This document shows, piece after piece, positions 11,894-23,949 of a DNA stretch of 64,000 bases. The notes below the pieces were generated by a model, which had not been told where the DNA came from, made no database searches, and saw only the letters and a program-made list of their open reading frames with translations. This stretch comes from Gnetum montanum. Lineage: Eukaryota > Streptophyta > Gnetopsida > Gnetales > Gnetaceae. Each line of letters begins with the position of its first letter. The first letter of the stretch is position 1. A program made the translations under genes and the position numbers. The stretch spans positions 309,748-373,747 of the forward strand of contig MNCI01009622.1 of the NCBI GenBank assembly GCA_015680685.1, given 5' to 3'.

Positions 11894-12787
11894 TGATAAA
11901 GTCAATTTTTAAAGTGTAATGACATCATAGATATAATGTCATATCAACAATGTCGTTAATATAATTTTTCTTGACATGCTATGTTATCATTGATACAATG
12001 TCTCAAGGTGTGTGCCAAACTATAAATATAGCACTTTGGTGCACAATCCACAATAATTTCATTCCACTAGTAGCAAAACTCTTGCAATTTTATTTCATGC
12101 ACTTAGACTTAGCAATTAGAACTATGAATGCCCATAGTGTAGTGTGATCTAGTGAAAGACATCTTTGTTCGAACATCTTGTACTTAGGCATATGTGTGAC
12201 GAACAATAAAGATCAAGCTATTTCATACTTTTGCAACATTCTTCTAGTTTCCTGTTTTACTTAGAATAAGATTTCCTATTTTCTAACTTAATGTTTTTAC
12301 TTTCTTATGGCACTTCACTTTTACTTGTTTATGTTAAGAAGAATGAGTATGACTAATTATGAGCACTTAAATGTAATCATTTGGTAAGCCTAGTAGTGTT
12401 ACTTCTTGGTATGGCCAATAGCATAATGCTCATTAACCCAATGATCGTTATATGAAGTCCAAGCTATGTATGAAAAATCAGGAATAGATACTCATCACAT
12501 AGGCTAGACTAGATTTGATACATGTTTTACTTAAACTTAGAAATTATTTTCATTTTCATCATTTTTTTGAGGATTCATAATGACTAGTCAACATTAGTTA
12601 TTACATACCTCACGGTGATCTAAACCATACAATTAGATTTCACTAGCTTCACATGGGAAGACAACGGTCATGGACTTCAACCAATTACTAGCATATTCAC
12701 ATTGCCTCATCCACAGATTATGATTGGGTCATGCATGGACACCCATGACTTGTATGGTTAGGTGTTGGATTGCTTCACTACTCATCA
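11894..12787 (+). repeat. 3' LTR of element D
   Basis: It starts TGATAAAG straight after a GTCGAGGTA stretch that corresponds to the GGGGGTA preceding the 3' LTRs of A and B, and ends ACTACTCATCA, the same end as in A, B and C. A TATA box TATAAATA lies at 12021-12028. Its length, 894 bp, is close to B (872) and A (844). The segment near 12640-12665 (CACATGGGAAGACAACGG) corresponds to GTGGGAAGACAACG in A and B. Confidence 0.75.
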
Positions 12788-15530
12788 AATAGGAAAGGAG
12801 GTCTTCTTGCCCATCATCTTCAAATCAAGCATAACAGTTGCAAAGATTTCTTATAGTAAGTTTGACATGACTCCTTTGAAGTGTTTTGGTAAAGCTTCTC
12901 CCACCACCTTAGGTAGCCCTACATAAATTACTATTATTTTAAATCAAAATAATGTAATTGAAACTACCAATCTAGTTCATATCTTGCTAGACATCAAGGG
13001 TTTTGAGTATGTCAAAACTTCTAGGTTATTAGAGTTACTTGTTTTTCCTATTTTTAAAAATTTTTGTTACAAAGATATTATAAGGTAATGGTGTAATGCT
13101 TATTATATGTGGGAAATTTTTCTTTAAAGAAAAAATTTTGGAAGATTGCTAATTACTCTTGTCAACCTTTGGATGATTTTAGGGTTCCATACTAGGGCAA
13201 ATCCTTTTGTGCCTAATGTCCAATGTACTGAATTTGAAGCTTTGTGTTAAAAGGAATTCTGTGATTATCTTGTTGATTATGAACTTCCTCAAAAGGATAT
13301 TATCAAGTTAATTTTATTGATAAAATTAATTATGAATTATGTCAATTCATATACAATCATATTTTATGGAATCTCCAATCTTTTTATTTTAATGCCTATT
13401 TAATCTATATTCTTCATGGTGCAAAAACTAGTAGGATATATGATTGGTCTTTATCTTGTTTTTCTTCCTTATATCTTGTCATGGAGATTGCTACTACTAC
13501 TGAGAGGGAATCCTTAGAAGCCCTATACTATGTGCTATGTGCCCTTGATTATCGCCTTACAATCCTCATCTATACCCTAAGTTTCTTGAGGAAGAAAGAA
13601 TTGTAAAGACTCAAAATTAAGGTTCCAAGAAAGATCAAGAAGCTCTCACACAGGCCTGTAATTCAAAAGGAAATAATGAGGTATAGAATTTTAGCTTTTA
13701 TTTATATATTTTTTATTTATTGATTATTTATCTTTATGATATTTATGTGCTAGTGCACTCTAGGCTGTAGACCAAATCAAGAGGAGATGCTAGGAAAGAA
13801 ACTCTAAGAAAGGGGGAGGTAGCAATAATAGAACCTAGTTTCAAGGTTTGTTATCAATATATTTCTTTTATTATTATGATTTCTATTTTTTTATACATGT
13901 ATTTATATTACCTTTAATTCTATCAAAATAATGCACTGAATAAGGTTCTGGTAAATAAGGTTCAAGTGACAAATATAAAGAAAAGAGAAAAGAACCAAAG
14001 GTAAATTTAACTACTTATCAATTATTACTTTTATAATAATTTCTTTTTTTTATTGCTCCTATTTCATGTTGCAAATGTCCTTAGGTTAAGGGTACTTTAT
14101 CCAAGAGTTGGAATGAGATTCCCAACATAAGATTGGTTCTAAGTGGACTGCAAACCCACCACCGAAATCTCCATGAGTGACTTTGTTGAAGGATCCAATC
14201 CTATCTGGGAGTCCATAGGCCAGCTCTATATTCTTTGTTTCTAGATTAGTTTCTGTTAGTATAACTCCCTTAGTTATCATCAAGGATTCTTCCTATTTCT
14301 TAGGGAACATGGTGGTTACTATAGAGGAAGAACTTACTCTTCTTCATAGTCTTAGCGATTAAATCTCTAAGAACACTCCGCACTCTATTCATGAGGATTT
14401 ATATCACTTAGGAGAGCCTAAATCTTGTAACTTCAAAAGTGATTATGAATTTGTGTAGGCTAGTGGTTCATCCACATTTCATGCCATCCCTAACGATGCT
14501 CCAAACATCATCAAAAACCTTGAATAGATCTAAGAATAGCTAGAGAGTGCTACTTGATTGACCCAACACTTGCTAAATCACAAGTGAATCCTCCAAACTA
14601 AACATGATTGGCTTCATGTAAGTAATGAATTTTTCTTTTATATACATATTCTCTTTCTTTTTGTTTGTTACTTATAGCCCTAGTCTTATATACAAATGAA
14701 GGAGAAAGAATGGCAAGAGGATGTAGCACAACAAATCCTTTAAGTAAATCTATTAGAATCAAAACTTGCAAAGGTTGTTACTAAAAGTGCCACCAAATAC
14801 ATTTAGCAACTCTACAATGGCTTAGTTGGATGTCAAGATGTGCTTGAGAAGGATGATGCTAGCAAGGAAGAATGGATGGCTCAAGCAAATGTTGTCAAGG
14901 ATCTTCTTCAATTTTTCAAATTGGTTATTTAGTCCCTCTATGTGTTAACCATATTCACACATTTTTCATATTTCCTCTTCTTGATGTACTTCCTTTCTTA
15001 TATTAATAAGAAAACTTTAGTGATGCTTTTCTCTCTTTTAATCCATATTTGACTCTTGGACCATGGTTTACTCTAATACCAAATGTGACATCATGTAAAA
15101 TTGTTGTATAACATGGAAATAATTTGGCTCACTCATTGTTAATAAACAACAAAACTTTATTAATAAAAAAATATTTAATTGAAGGAAAATAAACAATAGA
15201 ACTTTATTAATAAATTTTGTTGGGTACACTATCAATGATTCTAGGTTATCTTTTAGGGACACTTAGGACCTTAGAGGCAATCTAGTACTACCACCATGGT
15301 TAGGCCATCAAACTAAAGAGATGATCAATCCCTTCTTATCTCACTTCACTTGGCTTTTATCACTTATCAATCTAGCTCTACAACTTCATGTTGATACAAT
15401 CTCTAAATCTAGCCTTAAATGTCATAGGTCAAACCTATCCCCAAGGGGTACTGAATAGGTGCAACTTCTTTTTGAAGGTTAATTACATTAGAAATATTAC
15501 AATTCTACCTTTAACAAGGAACAGGATCTT
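12788..15530. other. Unassigned DNA between element D and copia F
   Basis: No domain is recognised. A plus-strand frame near 13180-13350 reads NPFVPNVQCTEFEALC and continues some 40 codons, which looks like former coding sequence, but I cannot name it. On the minus strand TTTGGTATTAGAG (15083-15071) looks like a copia primer site, so an inverted copia remnant may occupy part of this stretch. The minus-strand frame at 14086-14283 has no supported identity. Confidence 0.35.
15071..15083 (-). other. Possible copia primer binding site (minus strand)
   Basis: The minus-strand string TTTGGTATTAGAG resembles the initiator-Met-tRNA primer site, preceded by ...GTCACA, a plausible LTR end. The same decayed form (TGGTATTAGAG) occurs in element E at 4872. 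No gag was recognised downstream on the minus strand, so this may be chance. Confidence 0.3.
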
Positions 15531-16614
15531 ATAGTGAGGCAAGTTAGTGTTTGTAGAATTTATCAAGAAGAAACAAGATAAAAAAAATAGAAAGAAGAAG
15601 AAAACCAAGTTTGGACCTCATAAGACTCAGTACAAGTTTGGAAAGCTAAAAGCTCAGTTGGCTGAAATTCAAAATCAATTAGAACATTTAGATAGTAAAT
15701 AAATATTGATAATGATGAAGAGAATGTGCTTTCCAAATTTGCTTAAATTAATATTATTAACTCATATTTATTTTTATTTCTTATAATGATTGAAGATTAT
15801 GATACTAGTAATGATAGTTTTCATAGCTTCATGATATTCTAACCTAAGTGGACAAGGAGCTTTTAGCACTTCTAAAACAACAGGTTTAGATTCAAATAAA
15901 GATCAAGTAGATCCAAGCTCTTGTAGCAAAAATAAAAGTGCATGAGAAAGTTGATGATGTTGTTGTGGAAGGACTAATGGAACAATTCAAAATGATAATT
16001 AAAATCAATAGAAAGTTAAACAAGGCTTTAAAAAGAAGGAATGGAAAGTTAAGAACTAAAAGAAAAAGCTCATTACCACAAAACAAGAGACTCTAAAACT
16101 CAAAGAGGAAATATTCATACTCAATAAAGACATGAAAGATAAGAGTCCTCAAGTTGCATATGATTTATTTAAGTTTATATGCAGTTTAGGACAGCTTAAA
16201 AACATCATAAACCAAGGGAGATCAAGTGATGATAAGAGAGGACTTGATCACAAATTAGGACCCTCCTTGGAACCAACTCCAATAATAGATTTTAAATTAG
16301 TTATAGGTAAGGGAATTCTTTCCACACCAAGAATTCCACCTATATGATATGGCCATAAACCTTTTGCAAAAACATATGAATTTCAAGAATATTATTTTAG
16401 ATGCACACAAGTTGATCATAAAACTGTTGAATGTATAAGCTTTATTTTCTCTTAATTTAAGCATAGAACTTTTAATATTAGAATTATGCTAATACTATTG
16501 AAGAAAATTTTATGGACAAAAAAATATGATAGAAAAGAATTACTCATTCAACCAGTGCTCAAAGGCTCCTACAATGCAAAAACATGATTTCTAAATAGCA
16601 ACTACCATTAGCAC

Positions 16615-17290
16615 ATGACCAGGGACAAATTGAAATTCATCTCTCTCAAACTATTTTGTGAAGAAAATTTTAGTTTTTGTAATAAAGACAAGGCTAAGGT
16701 AAGAGGTATTAGCATGGTAAAAACAAGTAATGATTATCCAAAAATTTATACCATTTACTGTGTAAATGGTTTACATCCTAATTTGTTAAGTGTTAGTCTA
16801 TTTGATGAAAAAGGATATGATACTACATTTTCAAATGAAAGGTACATTCGTTAGCATAAGGATAAGATTTTTTGGAAGAATTTTTAAATATCATTTTACC
16901 TTACACAAATAAATTTTATTTAATTATAAAACATTCAAAATTACTAACAATGATTTCTGAAGCTAGTAGTAGTAAAAGGTGGCATAAGCGACTCAAACAT
17001 CTAATCTCAAATAATGTCCAAACATTAATCAAAAATCAAGATGTAAGAACTTTACCACAAGTCAATTAGTTGAAAGAGGTATGCTTAGCATGTCAACATG
17101 GCAAGCTTACAAGGGCAAGCTTCAAATCAATAAGTTTCTACTACTCATAAAAATTGGAGTTAATTCATATGGGTGTAGATAGATCCTTTGAGGAAATAGG
17201 GATTAATGGTAGTAAGCATTTCATACTTATTATTGATGATTTTTCTCAAATGTTGTCTCTTATCTACATTGCAAAATAATTGGACATTTT
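16615..17290 (+). pseudogene. Copia F gag-pre-integrase and integrase remnant
   Basis: 16615-16850 reads ...NLLSVSLFDEKGYDTTFSN, matching the pre-integrase domain with its usual LLSVSQL-like core. 16960-17120 reads KRWHKRLKHL ... VCLACQHGK, the H-H-C-C zinc-binding module that precedes copia integrase. 17155-17260 reads ELIHMGVD ... FILIIDDFSQM, the first strand of the catalytic core around its first Asp. Later catalytic residues are not recovered. Stops (for example after PQVN at 17069) prevent translation. Confidence 0.75.
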
Positions 17291-18254
17291 TAGAAGATTT
17301 TTTGTATTTAAAATATGGTTGGAAATGAAACTGGTAAAAAGATTAAATGTATCATAACTAACAACTAGGGTGAGTTCATCTCTTATGAGTTTTATAAGCT
17401 ATGCAAGGATGCAAGAAAAAAGACCTAATTTTCCTTAGTAGGAACATTAGACCAAAAAAGTGTTGCAAAACAAAAAACCAAAACAATATTAGAGATGGTA
17501 TGATCCATGATGGAAAAAAAGATATTCCAAAGAACTTATGGTACGAGGTAGCTAAAATAGTTGTATACATTCTAAATAAATTCTTAACAATGATATTGGT
17601 AAGATCCCCTATAAACTGTGGTATGGTAGGACTCCTAATAGAAGTTACTTTAGAATATTTAGTAGTAAATGTTACATTAAGATTCAAGATAATGTACACA
17701 AATTAAATTAGTAGATTCAATAAAGGCATTTTTGTTAGTTATTTTATTCAATCAAAAGCTTATAGGTGTTTAAATTTAAGGATATGTAAACTTATTGAAA
17801 CCTTCCATGTTAGAATTGATGAAGATATAATAGATACTAGTAATAATAAAGCTTATGAGTGCAAAAACTAAACAAGAACTAGATTATGACAAAGATGATG
17901 ACATTAGTGTTGATCTAAATAATGGAATGAAGAGTTCATCATGAACAACTTGAATCATTTGAAGATGAAGGAATAATTTAATCTAAAAGCACTCCATACA
18001 AAGGTCCATAGAGATTGAAAGAATGACTTAGGTCTATGGTGGAATTCCTTAGTACATCTTTGAGGCAAGGTACAAGTAGGAATAGATCAGAAACAGTGGA
18101 TCATGATATTCTAGTTTGTTGTCTTGTATTCTTTATTCCTATTACAATAAAAGAAGCTTTGAGCAATTAAGATTGAAAACAAAGTATGGATTATAAGTTT
18201 TATTAAATTGAGAAAAAAATGGTACATGGAAATTAGTTTCAATACTAGCAAATA

Positions 18255-18780
18255 CACATGTAATCTGTACCAAATGGCTTTTCACAAAGAAACTCCATGA
18301 TCATCGATAGGTCATTAAGAATAAAGCTTGACTAGTAGCAAAGAAATTTGCACAAATTTAAGGAATAGATTATAAGGATACATTTTCTCCTATTTTAAAA
18401 ATGAAATTGGTCAAAATGATCTTAGCATTTGCTATTTATCAAGGTTTCAAACTTTATCAAATAGATGTTAAATCAACATTTCTCAATGGCAAAATCAAAG
18501 AAACTTTATATTGAATAGTAAGAAGGTTATGTGAATGAACAAAAACAATCATATATACAAACTTCTTAAGGCTTTGTATGGGCTAAGGTAGGCTCCATGG
18601 ATGTGATACGCAAAGTTGGTCTCCTATCTCATAGAAAATGATTTCTAAATAGCTTAGTTGGATATTAATCTATGTGAAGAAACATGTTTCAAGTTTTACT
18701 ATTGTCCAAATCTATGTTAATGACATCATGTTTGGAGGAACAAGCTCAACACTATGGAAATATTTTGTTTATATAGTATG
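18255..18780 (+). pseudogene. Copia F reverse transcriptase remnant with YVND in place of YVDD
   Basis: The translation gives ICTKWLFTKKL near the start, FSPILKMKLVKMILAFAIYQ, then LYQIDVKSTFLNGKIKETLY, the classic copia RT block. At 18713-18724 the catalytic box reads YVND, where copia elements have YVDD, so one metal-binding Asp is lost by a single change. A stop follows ETLY and others are scattered through the domain. Confidence 0.85.
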
Positions 18781-18829
18781 CTCATAGTTTGAAATGTATA
18801 TGATGGGTGAATTATCTCATTTTCTATGG

Positions 18830-19345
18830 TTGCATGTTCAACAACTAAAAGACAGTACCTTTATTTCTCACACTAAATATGTCCAGCAGATTTTAAAGAA
18901 GTTTGGATGACCAAAGTGAAAGCTTGTGCTACTCCTCTCAATACCAGGGTGCATTCGTGCAAAGATGAAAATGATAAAAAGGCAAAATCTACACAGTATA
19001 GATCTATTGTTGGTAGTTTGCACTATGTTATAGCAAAAAGGCCCTATATAACATTTGCAGCATGTCTAGATATCAATCCAATCCAAATAAATCACTTCTT
19101 ATAGCTACAAAATGAATTCTACAATAACTCAATGCAAAACAAGAAGCTATGCTCTATGGTATCCAAAGTGTTAGAATTCTAATCTTCCAACTTATACAGA
19201 TGCTAATTGAACTAGCAATAGAGATGATAGAAAGTTAACAAGTTGTACTTGTCAATATCTAGGAGGAAGCTTGGTATCTTGGTTAAGTAAGAAATAGAAC
19301 TCATTTATTCTTTCTTTTGTCCAAGCTGAGTATATAATAGCAACT
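18830..19345 (+). pseudogene. Copia F RT thumb and RNase H remnant, left part
   Basis: About 18880-19070 carries the conserved post-RT segment (KACATPLN ... YRSIVGSLHYVIAKRPYITFAAC). About 19200-19345 carries RNase H pieces SNRDDRKLTSCTCQYLGGSLVSWLSKK and, after a stop, NSFILSFVQAEYIIAT, equal to the DDRKSTSG ... SWSSKKQ ... AEY pattern of copia. The frame is then broken by the SINE at 19350-19527. Confidence 0.8.
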
Positions 19346-19349
19346 CATT

Positions 19350-19527
19350 AGGATCATCACCTGAAGCCATGGTGCTCATCTTGTTAAGTAGCGTTAAGTA
19401 GAGTCACAGGAGGGATGGTAGATGACTAAAAACTTAACCTTTTAAAGTAGCTACGCCTAGGCTTGAACCTAGGTCTTCAACATAAGAAATGTACACCTTA
19501 CCCTCACTCCAAATGATAGTCCCTTTT
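19350..19527 (-). mobile_element. tRNA-like SINE, copy a, inserted in copia F RNase H
   Basis: On the minus strand it starts AAAAGGGACTATCATTTGG, has a B-box-like GGTTCAAGCCT inside a perfect stem (CCTAGG TTCAAG CCTAGG), and ends GGTGATGATCCT. It is flanked by a 15-bp target duplication, TAATAGCAACTCATT at 19335-19349 and TAATAGTAACCCATT at 19528-19542, differing by two transitions. A second copy lies at 21978-22153. It interrupts the RNase H reading frame exactly. Length is 178 bp. No poly(A) tail is seen; the shared 3' end is GATGATCC. Confidence 0.8.
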
Positions 19528-19540
19528 TAATAGTAACCCA

Positions 19541-19700
19541 TTGCTACATAAAAATACTATGGATGAGAGAGATCCTAAACCACTTTGGTTTGTTTTCTCT
19601 AATCCCATTATTATTTTCTATCATAATAGTTCTACTATTTCTATTTCTAAAAATCTAGTTTTTCATGATAAAACTAAACATATTGAGATTAAATATCACT
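19541..19700 (+). pseudogene. Copia F RNase H remnant, right part
   Basis: After the SINE the copia frame resumes: IIIFYHNSSTISISKNLVFH followed by DKTKHIEIKYHLLKDQV, which equals the copia end segment (DNxSAIxISKNPVxHxRTKHIEIxxHxxRDxV). This confirms that the SINE split one RNase H domain. Confidence 0.8.
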
Positions 19701-19829
19701 TGCTTAAAGATCAAGTAAAATTGCATGTTGTGATATGTTATGTTATATTAAGTGCAAGATTAAATATCACTTGCTTAAAGATAAAGTAAAATTGCATGTT
19801 GTGATATGTTATGTTATGCTAAGTGCAAT
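19688..19829. repeat. 71-bp tandem duplication at the end of copia F
   Basis: 19688-19758 and 19759-19829 are near-identical copies of ATTAAATATCACTTGCTTAA and what follows. The first copy is the last coding segment of copia F, so the duplication arose after or during decay of the element. Confidence 0.9.
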
Positions 19830-21390
19830 GCTTTGTTATTTTTTGTTGAATGCTTGTATGCTTGGCTCCTATGCTTGTGTTTTGCTTGTTATTCTGTCCA
19901 ACATCGAAATGCTACACAAGGTATTTCGAATCAAAATTATAAGAGAATTTAATTTTTTTCATTGATCCGATGGTCCCATAAATTTCGATTTTATTAAATG
20001 TAGCAGCCTTTAAAAATCGAAATGCTTCCTTGAGCAAGTTAGACTTCGATTTAGTTCAAAATTGAAATGCAGACTCAGGCAACTTTGGTTTCATATGTGT
20101 TTTGAATGTATCCAAATGCAGAGGTTGCGGGTGGTAGATGTAAAAGTAAATTGCTTCCCATGTTATTCCAAAATTGAAATGCTTCTGAAATACATTACAA
20201 AAGCAACATGCGATGCGTTGGTAGCCTTAAATGCAAAGGTAGCAAGGGCCAAGGAGTAGAAATGAAATGTCCTCAAAAATTGAAATAAATGAGTGGCCCC
20301 CAGCCTAGCTAGTTTGGTATTACTTTTTATCCTTTCTTTCTACGCATGTCGTTTCAGTTCTAGTGGGCCATGGTTTTTTTTCTTTCTTTCTTTTAATCAA
20401 TATTTTAACTTCTGTTTGCTGATCTTTTTCAAAATTCAAAATTGAGATGCTTCATTTCAAATAAAACAAAATGGGTTTAAAAAGCTATTCCTCTTACTTT
20501 CAGTTTGACCCAAAATCGAGACTCTGGCTTCGGATGGGACTGTTTTTTTAAAGTAAAACATTTCTAAGTGCGTTATTTATTTTTATAAAAATTCCAACTC
20601 CCAACTCTTCTCTTTCTTCTTAAAGAATAAAAAGGATTCCACTTTGAAAGCTTTTGCAGGCTCGCTTTCTCGAGAGAAGTATGACCAGAACATTCATGGA
20701 CTTATTTAAATGTGTATGTGCTCTTGACATGACTTGAAGTCAAGACCTATGCTAGCATCTTTATTTGTTGTAAATATGATCATGTAGTAACTTAAATCCT
20801 GAATACTTGGATTGTTCTTAAAGCAATAGTTATTAGTTTTGCGAGATTTGAACCAAATAAAATATGTAGTAAGATTTAAAGGAAAAATGTGGAGGTTTGA
20901 ACATACAACCTATGGCAGATTAATCATTTGAATCAACATGTACTTTATTCCATGCATGAGATAGATGTTAGCAGATCTGGGAGCAAAATATGAAATGAGA
21001 TGAAAATAAAGAGCAATGGAGCCACAGGCAAATGTAGAAGGATCTTATTATCAAAAATGGGAATAACAACCTTCTCTCTTCATCACAAGGAGAGAACAAG
21101 AAGAAGCCTTTCTCTCATGCAATAGGAGAAGAATGTAGAAGAATGTAAGAGTGGGATGGAAAAGGGATGTATGTGATGGATTTGAATTGAGGTGAGGGAG
21201 GTCCCTTTTATATTGGTGAAGGGGCCTTTAAATAACTAATGATAACCACCCACTATTTTAATAACCATAGCCAAATTTTAGCATGATAACCATGGCCTAA
21301 ATTTATCATGATAACTATGGCCAACAATAGAACCATTGTAGGCTAAAGATTACTTAAAGACTCTTCTAATAGCAACCTGACTTTATAGAT
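19830..21390. other. Probable decayed LTR and spacer, no gene
   Basis: 19900-20480 repeats the motif TCGAAATGCT or AATTGAAATGC at irregular spacing and sits where the 3' LTR of copia F is expected, but I cannot define its ends. 20640-21390 is spacer with short repeats around ACCATGGCC/ACTATGGCC (21260-21330). No coding domain is supported. Confidence 0.35.
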
Positions 21391-21977
21391 TTATTCCTCT
21401 TCACTCAAGCCTTTATTACATTTACAACTATTTATAATTGCACCTAAGCAAACAAACGAATTGTTGAGGTATTGCTTTCTTTTAAATAATTTCTCTAACA
21501 AATTGCTTTGTTTTATTTCTCTAATGGTTATTTTTACATCAACCATGGCTTTGATTACAAAATTTAGTCCAGAGATAAGCTTGACATCCTTTTTAGGAGG
21601 CTTCTTTCTCCTACTTTTGTGTTCTTTGCCATTACTCTCAATAATTTTTCCTTTTATTCTGAATCTTTCTCTCACTTTGTTATTTATCTGCTCCTCTTGT
21701 AAGCCACATCTCTCTATCTTAAGGTTTCTCCTTTGTTGTATGTGGATTTGTATCATATTGTGAAAAATATTCTCACAAAATCCAGCTATGACAGGCTTGA
21801 AAGCAAGAGTGTGATTTTTTAAAAAATATTTTTGGAAAAGCAAGAGTGATTTTTTTTTTTTTTTTTGGGGAAAAACTCCTTGTTTCAAGGTTGCTATTGG
21901 TATGCTATGAAAACTAAAGTTTGTATAAGGTGTAAACAAAATTCCTTGTGATTCTTTTAATTTTTTAAAATAAATTA

Positions 21978-22153
21978 GTCCCTTTAAGGGACCATCACTT
22001 GGAGTGATAGTAATGGGCTTATTTCTTAACTCATAAGAACTGGATTCAAGCCTATGTGCAACCACTCAAAAGAGGTTACGCTTTCACTCATCCATCGTCC
22101 TTCTCAGGTCCCTGCCTTAGCAAGATGAGCATTGAGTTTGTAGGTGATGATCC
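21978..22153 (+). mobile_element. tRNA-like SINE, copy b
   Basis: It aligns over its length with copy a: AAGGGACCATCACTTGGAGT, a B-box-like GGATTCAAGCCT, a middle segment ACTCATCCATCGTCC, CAAGATGAGCA and the 3' end GGTGATGATCC. TAAATTA is found on both sides (21971-21977 and 22154-22160) and may be the target duplication. It starts with GTCCCTTT, which pairs with the following AAGGGAC; copy a lacks that part. Confidence 0.7.
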
Positions 22154-22159
22154 TAAATT

Positions 22160-23940
22160 ACTTTATTCCTTCAGATTTAAAGGAAAATTTAGCTAATAAA
22201 AAAATAATAATATGTCCTAAACTTAAAAATAATAGTCCAAATGAATGCACAGGTATAATAAAAATAATTAAAGTAAACATAAGCTTTTAAGGTGGTTCAG
22301 CTGATATAGAATGACCACCTTCCTTCACTTTAAAACTCCCCCTATCCTTAGGAGCAGAACTATTTTATTAATTTCAAAACCCCATGTATAGGGCTTCTTA
22401 TTAACTTATGCTAAGCACCACCATTAAGCTCACAATCACAAAAATCAGTTTTTAGATGGTAGAGGAGAAATCCACTTGCTCTGTCTCAAATCAAAGAAAA
22501 TATAAGCTTAAAAGATAGAAAATATAGAATCCCAAAAGAGAGAGCAGAGAAAAAAAAAAGAGGAGAAAAATTCCAGATAAAATAAATCTAGAGCCAGGAA
22601 TTTATTGTTGGAATGAGCTTGCAAGTTCATCTTATAGTAGGAGTCCTTATAATCATTTTCGAAGTCATTATGGATCTGTTAGATTGTAGGAACTTACTAA
22701 AACAGCTATATCTATTTAAAATCTATTAGCAGATGGAGGTGAAAAATAAGAAGTTATATCATCTGCACACCATCTTCCATTATTTATTTATTTATTTATT
22801 TATTTTGAACAGAGCTGAAAGAAACATTAAAACTTAGCTGAAGAAGGAAGCAACAGGTCATTTTATCTTACCTCCAACATATGAATATTATTTACAAAGC
22901 CAAACATTTAGACTAAATTTCTAACTTTATTAAGCTTAATAACATCTTGTCATTTTTATTAAAAAAAATGACAATCTTATATTTTTCTATATCATGGTCG
23001 ACCTGAAAATTTATATAAAGCTCTTATTCTTTTTCATTATGGTTGCTACACGTTGGACCAAAGCAAAACCACTCCTTAAATTTATTTGTATACCATCTAA
23101 ATGATGATGTGGCAACTAAATGATGATGTGGCATTTAGATTTAGATGAGCTTTCCCATGTAATTGAGATATCTAAAGCCCATCTAAAAGCTGAGCTAGTA
23201 GTAAGCACGTTCATCTAAAAGCTGAGCTAGTAGTAAGCACGTTCATCTAAAAGCTGAGCTAGTAATAAGCACGTTCTGGAAAAAGCTTTAATAGTTCTTT
23301 AGTTGTGACTTTCTAATTTTTGTGGCATGACGTGAAAAACATTAGAGCTTTTATAGTTTTTTCAAAAGACTGAACTTCACTAAAGGGTTGGCTTTTTTAC
23401 GGCTGCGACATGGAATATGAGAGATGAGCACCCAAAATCATTTAAGCTTCTCCCAAGTTCACATGTTTGCTACGAGAAATTTCTTTTACTTACCATAGCT
23501 GCTGTCCAAACAAGTAATAAAATAAGCTTATTTATATACACTGCCATAATTTCCCACTGTCATGCAGCTCCTCCGCCCAAAAATCATTTAGATGGCCATG
23601 GATTATTTAGACAGTTAGCAATAGCTTTTAATTCCTTTGCGGTATATCCAAATTTTCCTTTTTTGAGAAATGAGATCGTTTTAATTCCGACCTGACACAC
23701 CTAACTGCTGTATTGAAAATAAGTTTACCTAGTTGTGGTGGTGTTGAACCTAGAAAAAAATAATAATATTAAAAAAATCAGAGTACATTATATCAGAGTA
23801 CATCAGAGATACACTGTGGCCAAAGAACGGCTCCTTGGCCATTTGGCTTTCAGCGGATGTGGCTATGTAAACCTTGGCTACGGCCAATGGTTGCGGTGTT
23901 TTGGGGGTGCTACCCAACACAGGAGGATCCAGAGAGTTTT
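22160..23940. other. AT-rich spacer with simple and short tandem repeats
   Basis: It contains an ATTT microsatellite at about 22782-22806 and the 32-bp array at 23180-23275. I see no protein domain or RNA gene. Confidence 0.4.
23180..23275. repeat. 32-bp tandem repeat, three copies
   Basis: CATCTAAAAGCTGAGCTAGT plus 12 further bases is repeated at 23180, 23212 and 23244; the third copy differs by one base. The unit contains AGCTGAGCT. Just upstream, AACTAAATGATGATGTGGC is also partly duplicated (23096-23135). Confidence 0.9.
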
Positions 23941-23949
23941 TGAAACAGG

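Larger units (their letters stand above)
8760..12787 (+). mobile_element. LTR element D: 3' domain and 3' LTR, 5' truncated
   Basis: The block at about 8805-8840 (GACATGTTACCCATGCCTAAAG) matches element B at about 44492-44515, and 9180-9420 matches B at about 44755-44970 and A at about 38990-39030 (TGGTTTTGTGTAG, GGAGCCTACTTTG-like blocks). This identifies the non-coding 3' domain shared by A, B and C. A degenerate reading frame (9811-11680) and the 3' LTR follow. No gag, RT or 5' LTR is seen upstream, so the left part is lost. Candidate target-site bases after the LTR are AATAG (12788-12792), with no partner found. Confidence 0.65.
15530..19830 (+). mobile_element. Ty1/copia retrotransposon F, degenerate, gag to RNase H
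   Basis: In order on the plus strand: a gag tail (15530-16440) with a K-rich segment and a zinc-knuckle-like YFRCTQVDHKTVEC; the gag-pre-integrase region (16615-16850); integrase zinc-binding and core (16960-17290); reverse transcriptase (18255-18780); and RNase H (19190-19345, continued after an insertion at 19541-19700). This order (integrase before RT) is diagnostic of Ty1/copia. All parts are broken by stops and frameshifts. Neither LTR nor the primer site could be fixed. A SINE interrupts the RNase H region. Confidence 0.85.

Noticed and set aside
14086-14283. Minus-strand frame (ILTETNLETKNIEL ...) faintly like a LINE endonuclease start
   Set aside because: Only one short, weak resemblance, and no RT or further endonuclease motif around it.
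21391-22065. 224-codon minus-strand open frame, the longest single frame in the window
   Set aside because: Its first part is antisense to SINE copy b, it runs through an A/T homopolymer (21849-21866) read as a Lys run, and it has no recognisable domain. Most likely chance in AT-rich DNA.
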